Below are positions 34,078 to 43,356 of a stretch of DNA of 64,000 nucleotides, piece after piece. The stretch lies in NCBI RefSeq assembly GCF_036127095.1, contig NZ_CP108006.1:2790001-2854000 (forward strand), given 5' to 3'. This stretch comes from Streptomyces sp. NBC_00335 (GTDB lineage: Bacteria; Actinomycetota; Actinomycetes; Streptomycetales; Streptomycetaceae). How positions within the stretch are numbered: the stretch's first letter is position 1; each line of letters begins with the position of its first letter. The translations under genes and the position numbers were made by a program. The notes under the pieces were generated by a model. It searched no databases, had not been told where the DNA came from, and saw only the letters and a list, made by a program, of their open reading frames with translations.

Positions 34078-34677
34078 TCACTGCGGCTTGCGCCACATCG
34101 GCCACATCAGCGGCCCGTCCGGCAGCCGCACCGCCTCGCCCGTGAACTGCCAGCCCAGCCGCTCGTACAGCCCCTTGCTGCGCTCGCTGCTCGCCTCCAG
34201 GTACGCCGGCACGCCCTCGCGGTCGCAGCGCTCCAGCACCGGCCGGATCAGCTCCGTGCCCAGCCCCTCGCCCTGCCGCCCCGGGGCGACCGCGATCATC
34301 AGCAGGTACTCGTGTTCCTCCGCCATCGGGTGCACGGCGCCCGTGAGCCTGCCCACCAGCTCGCACCGCTCGTTGTCCGGGTCGGCCACGGCCCGCATCT
34401 TCGCCGGGACCTCGTCCTCGACGTGTTCGGCGTCCGGATCGCCCGCCGGGATCCGCAGCCACAGCGCCGCCGCCGAACCGTCCGCCGCGTAGTCGATCCG
34501 GCCCTCGGCCAGCGCCACGTCCACGAAGACGCCCAGGAACTTCCCGTGCACCGCGGCCCGGTGCTCCGGGTCCGGGAACACCCAGCTGCTCACCGGATCG
34601 CTGCGGAAGGCCTCGTCGAGCAGCCGCGCCACGGCATCCCGGTCCGACTGACCGGCTTGACGTATCTCCAGCACCAT
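34078..34677 (-). CDS. GNAT family N-acetyltransferase
   Basis: The 199-residue protein begins IRQAGQSDRDAVARLLDEAF and carries the acetyl-CoA loop IAVAPGRQGEGLGTELI (the Q/RxxGxG/A motif), followed by AYLEASSERSKGLYERLGW. This is the Streptomyces GNAT type with an extra mid-domain. The acceptor is unknown. It lies between the DHFR-like gene and the polyprenyl synthase but is separated by over 100 bp from each. Confidence 0.85.
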   Translation of the reverse strand: MVLEIRQAGQSDRDAVARLLDEAFRSDPVSSWVFPDPEHRAAVHGKFLGVFVDVALAEGRIDYAADGSAAALWLRIPAGDPDAEHVEDEVPAKMRAVADPDNERCELVGRLTGAVHPMAEEHEYLLMIAVAPGRQGEGLGTELIRPVLERCDREGVPAYLEASSERSKGLYERLGWQFTGEAVRLPDGPLMWPMWRKPQ

Positions 34678-34815
34678 GGGTCACACCCTTCACTTCACTC
34701 ACGCGTCAACAACCGTGAGCGATCCTAGAGTTGACCCACCGACGCAGAAAGGCCCGTTCCGGCACCGTGCGGTGCCGGAACAGGCCTCCGGGGCTTCCCC
34801 CTCGCCCCTACATGG

Positions 34816-35862
34816 CTACTTCGTACGCCGCGTCACGAACTCCGCCAGCGCCAGCAGTCCGCCCGCCGCCCCGAGGTCCGGGACGGCCCGCGACAGCTGC
34901 TGCACCGCCCGCCCCATCCGGTCGGCGGCATGGGCCTGCGCCCAGTCCCGCCCGCCGGCCCGCTCCACCGCCGCGGCCGCCCTGCCCACGTCGTCCCCGG
35001 TCATGGGGCCCGCGTACAGCGCGGCCAGCTCCTCCCCCGCCGCGGTGCCCGAGGTGAGGGCGGCCACGACCGGGAGGGACTTCTTGCGGGCCAGCAGATC
35101 GGCCCCGGCGGGTTTGCCGGTGTGGCCGGGGTCCCCCCAGATGCCGATCAGGTCGTCGATGAGCTGAAACGCCAGCCCGGCCTCCCGGCCGAAGGCGTCC
35201 ATGGCGTCGACCTCGTCCGGGCCGGCCCCCGCGTACAGCGCGCCGAGCGCGCACGCGCAGCCCAGCAGGGCCCCCGTCTTGGCCGTCGCCATGGTCAGGC
35301 ACTCGTCGAGCGAGACGCTGTGGCGCTGCTCGAAGGCGCAGTCCGCCTGCTGGCCCGCGCACAGTTCGACGATGCAGGCGGCGAGCCTCGCCGAGGCGGC
35401 CGCCGAGGCCGGGTGCGGGTCCTCGGCGAGCAGCCGCAGCGCGAGCGCCATCATGGCGTCGCCCGTGATGATCGCGTCCGACGTGCCGAAGACCGTCCAG
35501 GCCGTCGGCCGGCCGCGCCTGCGCACGTCCTTGTCGATGACGTCGTCGTGCAGCAGCGTGAAGTTGTGCGCCAGCTCCACGGCCACGGCCGGCCGTACGG
35601 CCTCCGCGGCGAACCCGTCCCCGCGCAGGGCCTGCGCGGCGGCGAGCACCAGGGCGGGGCGGATGGCCTTGCCGGCGCTGCCCGCCGCCGGGGTGCCGTC
35701 CTCCCGCTCCCAGCCGAAGTGGTACATCGCCACGTGCCGCATCGAGCCCGGCAGGCTCTCCACGGTCCGGCGCAGTTCCGGGTTGACCGTTTCCCTCGTC
35801 CGCTCCAGCAGGACGGCGGCTTCCTGCCCCTCGCTGGTGGTGATCGCCTCAGTGGTCGACAT
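34816..35862 (-). CDS. Polyprenyl diphosphate synthase, likely encapsulin cargo
   Basis: The 348-residue trans-prenyltransferase has the first Asp-rich motif LLHDDVIDKDVRRRG and a second motif reading QLIDDLIGIWGDPG, DDxxG rather than DDxxD. KAIRPALVLAAAQAL marks the IPP-binding side. The N-terminal 50 residues before the core are moderately charged and include SLPGSMRHVAMYHFGW. The gene follows eshA by 78 bp on the same strand. Polyprenyl transferase is one of the recognised cargo classes of family 2B encapsulins, so its product may be made inside the shell. A long disordered loading tail is not evident, so encapsulation is inference. Chain length of the product is unknown. Confidence 0.85.
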   Translation of the reverse strand: MSTTEAITTSEGQEAAVLLERTRETVNPELRRTVESLPGSMRHVAMYHFGWEREDGTPAAGSAGKAIRPALVLAAAQALRGDGFAAEAVRPAVAVELAHNFTLLHDDVIDKDVRRRGRPTAWTVFGTSDAIITGDAMMALALRLLAEDPHPASAAASARLAACIVELCAGQQADCAFEQRHSVSLDECLTMATAKTGALLGCACALGALYAGAGPDEVDAMDAFGREAGLAFQLIDDLIGIWGDPGHTGKPAGADLLARKKSLPVVAALTSGTAAGEELAALYAGPMTGDDVGRAAAAVERAGGRDWAQAHAADRMGRAVQQLSRAVPDLGAAGGLLALAEFVTRRTK

Positions 35863-35940
35863 GGCGTGTGCGCTCCGTCCCGTCCTGTCCCGTCCTGCCT
35901 CGTGCCCATCGCCCCGGCGTCGGCGCCGGAGCCGGCCGGG

Positions 35941-37347
35941 TCAGCTCCAGCGGGCGATCTCGACGTTCTCCAGGACGCCGAGCGCGTCCGGCACCAGCAC
36001 CGCGGCGGAGAAGTAGGTGGTGACCAGGTAGGAGATGATCGCCTGCTCGCTGATCCCCATGAACCGCACCGAGGTGCTCGGCTCGATCTCGTCCGGGATC
36101 CCGGGCTGGTGCAGGCCGATCACGCCCGACTCGTCCTCGCCGGTGCGCATGCAGAGGATGGAGGTCGTACGGGCGTCGCTGATCGGGATCTTGTTGGACG
36201 GGAACATCGGGACCCCGCGCCAGGACGGCACCCGGTGCCCGCCGATCTCGACCGACTCCGGGTACAGCCCGCGCTTGTTGCACTCGCGCCCGAAGGCGGC
36301 GATGGCCTTGGGGTGCGCCAGGAAGAACTTGGAGCCGCGCCGCATGCTGAGCAGCTGGTCCATGTCGTCGGGGCTGGGCGCGCCGTCGTGGGACTGGATG
36401 CGCTGGTCGTAGTCGGCGTTGTGCAGGAGGCCGAAGTCGCGGTTGTTGAGCATCTCGTGCTCCTGGCGCTCGCGCAGCGCCTCGACCGTGAGCCTGAGCT
36501 GCTGCTCGGTCTGGTTCATCGGCTGGTTGTACAGGTCGGCGACTCGGGTGTGGACGCGCAGAACCGTTTGCGCGATGGAGAGTTCGTACTCGCGCGGCCG
36601 GGCCTCGTAGTCCACGAAGGTGCCCGGCAGCACGGCCTCGCCCTGGTGGCCGGCGGAGAGGTCGATCGCGGCCTCGCCGTACTTGTTGGTGCGCTGCTCC
36701 GGCAGGGCCCGTACGGAATCCAGGTGCGCCCGCAGCGAGTCGACGCGGTCGGCGAGGATCTGGAAGTCCTGGCGGGAGAGGACGAGCACGGTGCCGGCGG
36801 TGGCGGCGCGGGCGGTGTACTCCCAGATGGCCTCCTCGTCGACGAGGGAGCCCTCGCCGAAGAAGGCCCCGTCGGCGACGGTCTGCAGGACGGCGTCATC
36901 GCCGTAGGGACCGGGGCCGATCTGGTCGATGCGCCCGTGGGCGAGCAGGAACACCTTGTCGGCGGGGCTGCCGAAGGAGGTGAGCTCCTGGCCCGGCTCG
37001 AAGTCGATCTGGTGGCAGCGCGCGGCGAGTTCGGCCAGCGCGTCGGGGTCGTCGTAGTCGCGCAGAACCGGGAGCTCCCCCAGCTCCGCCGGAATCACCT
37101 GGACCTGCGTGCCGGTCTTGATGAACTCCACGATGCCGTTGCCGACGGAGTAGCTCAGCCGCCGGTTGACGCGGTACGTGCCGCCCTGGACGGACACCCA
37201 GGGGAGCATCTTCAGGAGCCACCGCGAGGTGATCTCCTGCATCTGCGGCGCGGACTTGGTCGTGGTTGCCAAGTTCCGCGCGGCCGATGTCCCCAGACTG
37301 CGCTGCGGTGCCTGGGTCTCGGATTCGGAACCTGCCTGGACCGACAT
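35941..37347 (-). CDS. eshA: EshA, family 2B encapsulin shell protein with cyclic-nucleotide-binding domain
   Basis: The 468-residue protein matches EshA. Residues 1-100 start the HK97-like shell fold ([20 protein letters not shown]). Residues about 100-215 form an inserted cNMP-binding domain with [11 protein letters not shown] (Glu165) and [10 protein letters not shown] (Arg180) at the phosphate cassette. The remainder is the rest of the shell fold, with [40 protein letters not shown] and ending NVEIARWS. Family 2B encapsulins self-assemble into nanocompartments. EshA is known to affect antibiotic production and development in Streptomyces. It is followed by a polyprenyl synthase and is divergent from nsrR. 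Confidence 0.93.
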   Translation of the reverse strand: MSVQAGSESETQAPQRSLGTSAARNLATTTKSAPQMQEITSRWLLKMLPWVSVQGGTYRVNRRLSYSVGNGIVEFIKTGTQVQVIPAELGELPVLRDYDDPDALAELAARCHQIDFEPGQELTSFGSPADKVFLLAHGRIDQIGPGPYGDDAVLQTVADGAFFGEGSLVDEEAIWEYTARAATAGTVLVLSRQDFQILADRVDSLRAHLDSVRALPEQRTNKYGEAAIDLSAGHQGEAVLPGTFVDYEARPREYELSIAQTVLRVHTRVADLYNQPMNQTEQQLRLTVEALRERQEHEMLNNRDFGLLHNADYDQRIQSHDGAPSPDDMDQLLSMRRGSKFFLAHPKAIAAFGRECNKRGLYPESVEIGGHRVPSWRGVPMFPSNKIPISDARTTSILCMRTGEDESGVIGLHQPGIPDEIEPSTSVRFMGISEQAIISYLVTTYFSAAVLVPDALGVLENVEIARWS

Positions 37348-37533
37348 GAATTTTCCCTTCGATCACTCCATGAATCTGCGGAAGGAGCCTTTCAGCACGG
37401 ACCGTGGTCGGACCATTACACAAAAGGGTGGGATTACTCCGTCCGTGGCTGGGCACTCTCTTGAGCTCAACTCCCGCCCCACGGGACACTTGGACCCCAC
37501 TCGTTTCAGCCATCCGCACGGCGGCCGCCGTTT

Positions 37534-37558
37534 AAATTTGCACGGTGGATGCAAGTTT
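37534..37558. promoter_or_regulatory. Candidate NsrR operator
   Basis: AAATTTGCA (37534-37542) and TGCAAGTTT (37550-37558) are inverted with one mismatch around a 7-bp centre. The arrangement is compatible with the 11-1-11 symmetry of Streptomyces NsrR sites, centred on 37546. It is 15 bp upstream of the nsrR ATG and about 185 bp from the eshA start on the other side. Confidence 0.6.
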
Positions 37559-37572
37559 TCTACGCTGGACCC

Positions 37573-38025
37573 ATGCGGCTGACCCGATTCACCGACCTCG
37601 CCCTGCGCGTCCTGATGCGTCTGGCCGTCGCGGAGGCGGACCTCCCGACCACCCGCGACGTGGCGGCGACCATGGAGGTCCCGTACACCCACACCGCGAA
37701 AGTGGTCGCCAAGCTGCAGCATCTCGGTCTGGTCGAAGCCCGCCGCGGACGCGGCGGCGGCCTCACCCTGACCCCCGCCGGGCGCGCCGCCTCGGTGGGC
37801 GGGGTGGTCCGCGAGCTGGAGGGCGCCGGCGACGTCGTGGACTGCGACGGCGCCGTCGCATGCCCACTGCGGAGCGCGTGCATCCTGCGCGGGGCGCTCC
37901 GCCGGGCCCAGGAGGCCTTCTTCGCCTCCCTGGACCCGCTGACGGTGAACGACCTGGTCGCAGCCCCGACCGGGCCGCTCCTGCTGGGCATTTCGGGCGG
38001 ATCGACCGGGGCCGGAAGACCCTGA
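37573..38025 (+). CDS. nsrR: Rrf2-family nitric oxide sensor NsrR
   Basis: The 150-residue protein has the Rrf2 winged helix (MRLTRFTDLALRVLMRLAV; TTRDVAATMEVPYTHTAKV) and three cysteines Cys91, Cys97 and Cys103 in CDGAVACPLRSAC, plus Asp8. NsrR of S. coelicolor holds a [4Fe-4S] cluster with three such cysteines in C-x5-C-x5-C spacing and an Asp at position 8, so the match is exact in layout. Nitric oxide destroys the cluster and releases DNA. It represses itself and the flavohaemoglobin gene that follows. Confidence 0.92.
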   Translation: MRLTRFTDLALRVLMRLAVAEADLPTTRDVAATMEVPYTHTAKVVAKLQHLGLVEARRGRGGGLTLTPAGRAASVGGVVRELEGAGDVVDCDGAVACPLRSACILRGALRRAQEAFFASLDPLTVNDLVAAPTGPLLLGISGGSTGAGRP

Positions 38026-38193
38026 CGACGCAGGCCGGATGGCCGGTTCGCACCGGCACCGGGCCCGCATAGCCTGACGTCCATAGACACTTCGAACAGA
38101 GATCCGTATCACTGCAGACGCCCGCAACCCTGCCCATAAATACGCATCTCACATTCCAGTTCTGCGACCCATCCCGACCCGAGGAGTCACCCG

Positions 38194-39390
38194 ATGCTTT
38201 CCGAGAAGTCGACCGCGACCGTACGAGCCACCCTGCCCGCCGTGGGCGCGGCCATCGGCGACATCACGGAGCTCTTCTACGGGAAGCTCTTCGCGGCCCA
38301 CCCCGAACTGATCCGCGACCTCTTCAACCGCGGCAACCAGAACGCCGGCCTGCAGAAGCAGGCCCTCGCCGGCTCCATCGCCGCCTTCGCCACTCACCTC
38401 GTGGACCACCCGGACGCCCGCCCCGACGTCATGCTGGGCCGGATAGCCCACAAGCACGCCTCGCTCGGCGTCACCCGCGAGCAGTACCCGATCGTCCACA
38501 AGCACCTCTTCGAGGCCATCGTGGAGATCCTCGGCGAAGCCGTCACCCCCGAGGTCGCCGAAGCCTGGGACGAGGTCTACTGGCTCATGGCGAACGCCCT
38601 CATCACCATCGAGGAACGCCTCTACGCCGAGCAGCAGGTCCTCGCCGGCGACGTCTGGCGCACCTGGACGGTCGCCGCCCGCGTCGAGGAGACCGCGGAC
38701 TGCACCACCTTCCACCTCACCCCCGCCGACAACGCCCCGGCGCCGTCGTTCAAGCCGGGCCAGTACGTCTCCGTCCAGGTCGAACTGGCCGACGGCGCAC
38801 GCCAGATCCGCCAGTACAGCCTCTCCAGCGCCCCCGGCTCCCCCACCCGCTCCATCACCGTCAAGCGGGTCCACGGCCCCGCCGCCACCGGCCCCGACGG
38901 CGAGGTCTCCAACCACCTCCACGCCCACATCCGCACCGGCGACACCCTGCGCGTCTCCATCCCCTACGGCGACCTGGTCCTCCAGGACACCACCGCGCCC
39001 GTCATCCTCGCCTCGGCGGGCATCGGCTGCACCCCGATGCTCTCCATGCTGGAACACCTCGCCGACACCGCCCACACCGCCCCGGTCACCGTCCTGCACG
39101 CCGACCGCTCCCCCGCCGACCACGCCCTGCGCACCGGCCACCGCGACCTCACCGCCAAACTCCCCGACGCCGCCGCCCACTTCTGGTACGAAGCCGACGC
39201 CGAGCCCGGCGACCACGAAGGCCGCCTCGACCTCGCCGCCATCCCCGTCGCCCCCGGCACCAAGGCCTACCTCTGCGGCCCCCTCCCCTTCATGCGGGCG
39301 GCCCGCGAACAGCTCATCACCAAGGGCGTCGCCCCCGCCGACATCCACTACGAGGTCTTCGGCCCCGACCTCTGGCTCGCCTCGGCGTGA
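38194..39390 (+). CDS. hmp: Flavohaemoglobin, nitric oxide dioxygenase
   Basis: The 398-residue protein starts behind CGAGGAG. The globin domain covers residues 1-140 with proximal His in HKHASLGVTREQYPIVHKHL and the usual ELFYGKLFAAHPEL. The FAD domain (RQYSLSSAP) and NAD domain (ILASAGIGCTPMLSML; YLCGPLPFMRA) follow. It oxidises NO to nitrate with O2 and NADH. An AT-rich AAATACGCATCT stretch about 45 bp upstream is a weak NsrR half site. The gene follows nsrR in the same direction across 168 bp. Confidence 0.95.
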   Translation: MLSEKSTATVRATLPAVGAAIGDITELFYGKLFAAHPELIRDLFNRGNQNAGLQKQALAGSIAAFATHLVDHPDARPDVMLGRIAHKHASLGVTREQYPIVHKHLFEAIVEILGEAVTPEVAEAWDEVYWLMANALITIEERLYAEQQVLAGDVWRTWTVAARVEETADCTTFHLTPADNAPAPSFKPGQYVSVQVELADGARQIRQYSLSSAPGSPTRSITVKRVHGPAATGPDGEVSNHLHAHIRTGDTLRVSIPYGDLVLQDTTAPVILASAGIGCTPMLSMLEHLADTAHTAPVTVLHADRSPADHALRTGHRDLTAKLPDAAAHFWYEADAEPGDHEGRLDLAAIPVAPGTKAYLCGPLPFMRAAREQLITKGVAPADIHYEVFGPDLWLASA

Positions 39391-39483
39391 ACCGTGCGCC
39401 GGGTGCGCGCCCTTGCGACGGAATGACCGCTTCCATTAAGCGTTGAGTAACCGAGTGACTACTCACAGCAAAAGGAGGCGGTC

Positions 39484-40074
39484 ATGTCCGTACCCCTGTC
39501 CGCGGACCGGTTCATCGGCGCCCTGAAGGCCGAGGGCCTGACGGTCGTCGAAGTCGGCGGCTGGCGCACCCGCAACCGCAACCACAAGGGCCCCTGGGGC
39601 CCGGTGCACGGGGTGATGCTCCACCACACCGTCACGCACGGGACCGCGTACACCGTCAGGCTCTGCCGCGACGGTGACGCGGCCCTCCCCGGCCCGCTCT
39701 GCCACGGCGTGATCACCAAGGACGGCCGGGTCCACCTGGTCGGCCACGGCCGCACCAACCACGCCGGCGCGGGCGACTCCGACGTCCTGGCGGCGGTGAT
39801 CGCCGAGAAGCGCCTCCCGCCCGACCAGCACGCGAACACCGACGGCAACCGCCACTTCTACGGCTTCGAATGCGAAAACCTCGGCGACGGCGAGGACCCC
39901 TGGCCGGCCCCCCAACTCGACGCCATGGCCCGCGCGTCCGCCGCCCTGTGCCGCGCCCACGGCTGGACCGCCCGCTCGGTCATCGGCCACCTCGAATGGC
40001 GCCCGGGCAAGATCGACCCGAAGGGCTTCACGATGGCCTCGATGCGCACCCGCGTCGAGGAGCGCCTGAAGTAG
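39484..40074 (+). CDS. N-acetylmuramoyl-L-alanine amidase / PGRP-like (amidase_2)
   Basis: The start ATG 39484 follows AAAGGAGG. The 196-residue protein has no signal peptide. The type 2 amidase zinc ligands are visible: His in GVMLHHTVTHG, the H of GRTNHAGAG, and the late RSVIGHLEWRPGKIDP. This is the architecture of phage endolysins and PGRP-like amidases that cut the peptide from muramic acid. No holin or other phage genes lie around it, so it is probably a domesticated or cytosolic peptidoglycan-recycling enzyme. Confidence 0.85.
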   Translation: MSVPLSADRFIGALKAEGLTVVEVGGWRTRNRNHKGPWGPVHGVMLHHTVTHGTAYTVRLCRDGDAALPGPLCHGVITKDGRVHLVGHGRTNHAGAGDSDVLAAVIAEKRLPPDQHANTDGNRHFYGFECENLGDGEDPWPAPQLDAMARASAALCRAHGWTARSVIGHLEWRPGKIDPKGFTMASMRTRVEERLK

Positions 40075-40254
40075 CCCCCGGCCGACGGCCCGGCCGACCG
40101 CCCGGCCGGCCGCCGTACAGCAGGGAGACCATGGCGTGGTGGACCGAGGGCGGTGACCGGGAACCCTCTTCGAGGGTCTGGAGCCGACACCCGCCGGCAC
40201 TGACTCCCCGCCCTCCCTGCGCGGGCGCGGAACACAGCGGCACACAATGGGCGG

Positions 40255-41175
40255 GTGGAACATCCAGTCGACCCCGGCACCGGCACACGCCCCGACGCCG
40301 GCCCCGAGCTGATCCTGCGCCCCCGCCCGGCCTCGCCGTTGCGGGAGGTCCGCGACGAGCGGTTCGAGGCGCACGGGGTCCGGCTGCTGCTCAAGCGGGA
40401 CGATCTGGTGCATCCGGAGCTGCCCGGCAACAAGTGGCGCAAGCTCGCGCCGAATCTGCGGGCCGCCCTCGCGGGCGGACACCCGGAGCTCGTGACCTTC
40501 GGCGGGGCCTACTCCAACCACCTCCGGGCCACCGCCGCGGCCGGCCGGCTGCTGGGGCTGGCGACCGTGGGGATCGTACGGGGGGACGAGCTCGCGGGGC
40601 GGCCGCTGAACGACTCGCTGGCCCGGTGCGCGGCGGACGGCATGCGGCTGCACTTCGTGACCCGGTCGGCCTACCGGGACAAGGCCGGGCTCCCCGCACT
40701 GGCGGGCGCGGAGGGGGCCTACGTGATCCCCGAGGGCGGCAGCAACGCGCTCGCGCTGCACGGCTGCGCCGAGCTGGGCCGCGAGCTGAGCGGTGCCTGC
40801 GACGTGGCCGCGGTGGCCTGCGGCACCGGGGGCACCCTGGCCGGGCTGGCGGCGGGGCTCGGCGCGGGCGGGCGGGCGCTGGGAGTTCCGGTGGTCGGGG
40901 GCGGCTTCCTGGAGGCGGAGATACGTTCCCTCCAGGCGGCCGCGTTCGGCGGTCCGGCGGGCGACTGGTCGCTGGCCGAGGGCTACGCCCACGGCGGCTA
41001 CGGCCGCGTCCCCGCCGGGCTGGCGGAGTTCGCGGCGGACTTCGAGTCCCGCCACGGCCTGCCGGTGGAGCGGATCTACGTGGCGAAGCTCCTCTGGGCC
41101 CTGCTCGACCTGACCCGCGCGGGCGCCTTCCCCCGCGGCACCGCCCTGGCGGCGGTCGTCACGGGCCGCCCGTAA
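40255..41175 (+). CDS. PLP-dependent ACC deaminase / D-cysteine desulfhydrase-like enzyme
   Basis: The 306-residue protein starts at GTG 40255. The pyridoxal phosphate lysine lies in LPGNKWRKLAPNL, the phosphate-binding Ser region is TFGGAYSNHLRATAAAG, and the glycine loop is ACGTGGTLAGLAAG. The overall type is that of the AcdS/DcyD branch of fold-type II enzymes. True ACC deaminases carry specific residues that cannot be decided by eye, so D-cysteine desulfhydrase activity is equally possible. Confidence 0.82.
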   Translation: MEHPVDPGTGTRPDAGPELILRPRPASPLREVRDERFEAHGVRLLLKRDDLVHPELPGNKWRKLAPNLRAALAGGHPELVTFGGAYSNHLRATAAAGRLLGLATVGIVRGDELAGRPLNDSLARCAADGMRLHFVTRSAYRDKAGLPALAGAEGAYVIPEGGSNALALHGCAELGRELSGACDVAAVACGTGGTLAGLAAGLGAGGRALGVPVVGGGFLEAEIRSLQAAAFGGPAGDWSLAEGYAHGGYGRVPAGLAEFAADFESRHGLPVERIYVAKLLWALLDLTRAGAFPRGTALAAVVTGRP

Positions 41176-41218
41176 GCCCCACCCCCGGCCCCGCCCCCGG
41201 CTGCCCTCCGGCCCGGCC

Positions 41219-42796
41219 TCAGCCCGCTTCCTCCCGGTACGCCGCCGCCTCCTCCAGGTCCAGGCGGCGCAGCAGGGCCCGCAGCATCTCGTCGTCGATG
41301 CGGCGGGCGTCGCGCAGGGAGACGAAGACCTCGCGTTCCGCCGCGATCATCTCCCCCGCCAGGCGGCGGTAGACGTCGTCCGCGGACTCCCCCGTCACCG
41401 CGTTGACCTCGCCCAGCCGCTCCCACACGGCGTTGCGCCGCCGCTCCAGCACCGTGCGCAGCCGGTCCGCCAGTGGGGGCGGCAGTGCGTTCGAGGGGGA
41501 GGCCAGGAGTTCCGTCAGGCGGTCCTCCGCCGCCCGCGAGGCCTCGCTCTGGGCCTGGGCCTCCGCCAGGGTCTCGGCGTGGGTGTCCTTGGCCGGCAGC
41601 CGCAGCAGCCGGATCAGCGGCGGCAGGGTCAGGCCCTGGACCACCAGGGTGCCGATCACGGTGGTGAAGGTCAGGAAGAGGATCAGGTTCCGGTGCGGCA
41701 CGCCGACCGGCACGGAGAAGGCGATCGCCAGCGAGACCACGCCCCGCATGCCGGCCCAGCCCACGATGACCGGCGCCTTCCAGCTCGTCTCCGGCTCGCG
41801 CGCGCGGATCCGGGGCGAGAGCCTCGGCAGGAACGTCGCCGGGAAGACCCAGGCGAAGCGGGCCGCCACCACGACGAGGAACACGACCACCGCGTAGCCC
41901 GCCGCGGCCGCGCCCTCGTACTCCCCCAGCCCCTGCAGCACCACCGGCAACTGGAGCCCGATCAGCGCGAAGACCACCGATTCGAGGATGAAGGCGACCA
42001 CCTTCCAGACCGCCTCCTCCTGGAGCCGGGTCGCGAAGTCGACCTGCCAGTTGCGGTGCCCGAGGTACAGCGCGACCACCACGACCGCCAGTACTCCGGA
42101 CGCGTGCACCCGCTCCGCGGCCGCGTAGGCCACGAAGGGGATCAGCAGCGACAGGGTGTTCTGCAGGAGCGGTTCGCGCAGCTTCGTGCGCAGGACGTGG
42201 ATCGGGACCATGAGCAGCAGGCCGACCGCGACACCGCCGACCGAGGCCAGCAGGAACTCCCGGATCCCGTCCGTCCAGCCGGCGCTCGCCCCGACCGCCG
42301 CCGCCAGCGCGACCTTGAAGGCGGTGATCGCGGTGGCGTCGTTGACCAGGGACTCACCCTGGAGGATGGTCGTGATCCGGTTCGGCAGTCCGAGCTTGCG
42401 GGCGATGGCCGTCGCCGCGACCGCGTCGGGCGGGGCGATGACCGCCCCCAGCACCAGTGCCACCGGCAGCGAGAGCCCCGGCACCAGCAGGTACGCCGCG
42501 TACCCGACGGCGACGGTCGCGAAGAGCACGTACCCCACGGAGAGCAGCGCCACGGGCCGGATGTTCGCCCGCAGGTCCAGGTACGAGCTGTCCACCGCGG
42601 CCGTGTAGAGCAGCGGCGGGAGCAGCAGGGGCAGCACGATGTGCGGGTCCAGGCCGTACTCGGGCACGCCCGGCACGTAGGCCGCGGCCAGTCCGGCGGC
42701 GACCAGCAGAAGCGGCGCGGGCACCGGGGTGCGGCGGGCCAGGCCCGCGACGACCGCACAGCCGGCGACCAGCGCCACCAGCGGCAATACCTCCAT
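41219..42796 (-). CDS. CPA1 family Na+/H+ antiporter
   Basis: The 525-residue protein has about twelve membrane helices and a cytosolic C-terminal domain of about 120 residues rich in Arg, Glu and Ala. The sodium/proton signature is at APPDAVAATAIARKLG, followed by SLVNDATAITAFKVALA, and GWAGMRGVVSLAIAFSVP is the later conserved Arg region. It exchanges sodium or potassium for protons across the cytoplasmic membrane. It is divergent from the small UBP finger gene. Confidence 0.9.
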   Translation of the reverse strand: MEVLPLVALVAGCAVVAGLARRTPVPAPLLLVAAGLAAAYVPGVPEYGLDPHIVLPLLLPPLLYTAAVDSSYLDLRANIRPVALLSVGYVLFATVAVGYAAYLLVPGLSLPVALVLGAVIAPPDAVAATAIARKLGLPNRITTILQGESLVNDATAITAFKVALAAAVGASAGWTDGIREFLLASVGGVAVGLLLMVPIHVLRTKLREPLLQNTLSLLIPFVAYAAAERVHASGVLAVVVVALYLGHRNWQVDFATRLQEEAVWKVVAFILESVVFALIGLQLPVVLQGLGEYEGAAAAGYAVVVFLVVVAARFAWVFPATFLPRLSPRIRAREPETSWKAPVIVGWAGMRGVVSLAIAFSVPVGVPHRNLILFLTFTTVIGTLVVQGLTLPPLIRLLRLPAKDTHAETLAEAQAQSEASRAAEDRLTELLASPSNALPPPLADRLRTVLERRRNAVWERLGEVNAVTGESADDVYRRLAGEMIAAEREVFVSLRDARRIDDEMLRALLRRLDLEEAAAYREEAG

Positions 42797-42859
42797 CGAA
42801 GATCATCCTCGCTTGAGTCATGTCATCCCGTGCGCCCGCACCTCAGTACGCTGGCCATC

Positions 42860-43120
42860 ATGAGCGAGTGCACCCACGTTCCCGAACTGCCGCGCCCCGA
42901 GCCGGTCCCGCTTGCCCAGACCTGCCCCGAATGTCTGGCACTCGGCAGCCATCCGGTCCAGCTCCGCTTGTGCCTGGGGTGCGGGCACGTCGGCTGCTGC
43001 GACTCCTCGCCCCACCGGCACGCCACGGCGCACCACCGGGAGACCGGACATCCGGTGATGCGCAGCTTCGAACCGGGTGAGACCTGGCGATGGTGTTTTG
43101 TCGACGGTTCGATCGTCTGA
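42860..43120 (+). CDS. UBP-type zinc finger protein
   Basis: The 86-residue protein is a single zf-UBP domain. Zinc ligands lie in SECTHVPEL, TCPECLALGSH, LCLGCGHVGCCDSS and HATAHHRETGHPV. The last part (ETWRWCFVDGSIV) matches the end of the domain. In eukaryotes the fold binds the ubiquitin C-terminus. Bacterial versions have no known partner. It stands alone upstream of the anti-sigma gene. Confidence 0.88.
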   Translation: MSECTHVPELPRPEPVPLAQTCPECLALGSHPVQLRLCLGCGHVGCCDSSPHRHATAHHRETGHPVMRSFEPGETWRWCFVDGSIV

Positions 43121-43356
43121 AGTGGGGTAGATCAACCCTCCGCCGGTTCCCCTGATTTGGGCCCGCAGACCCCTAGCCACTGTGCGTCCCCATGGGCTTA
43201 CCATCAGTCACTGGTCGCAGGTACGGCCTCGCGGCCAGCTCTGTGCAGCTAAGTTCAAAGGGGTTCTGCACCCTCCGACAGGGGTGCCGCGACACGATCG
43301 CCCGGATCGCGATAGCGTCACCGGCGAACAGAGCTCGTACCACCTTGGAGGTGAGG

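Noticed and set aside
39484..40074. Prophage remnant around the amidase
   Set aside because: No holin, integrase, attachment site or structural gene nearby; neighbours are ordinary chromosomal genes.
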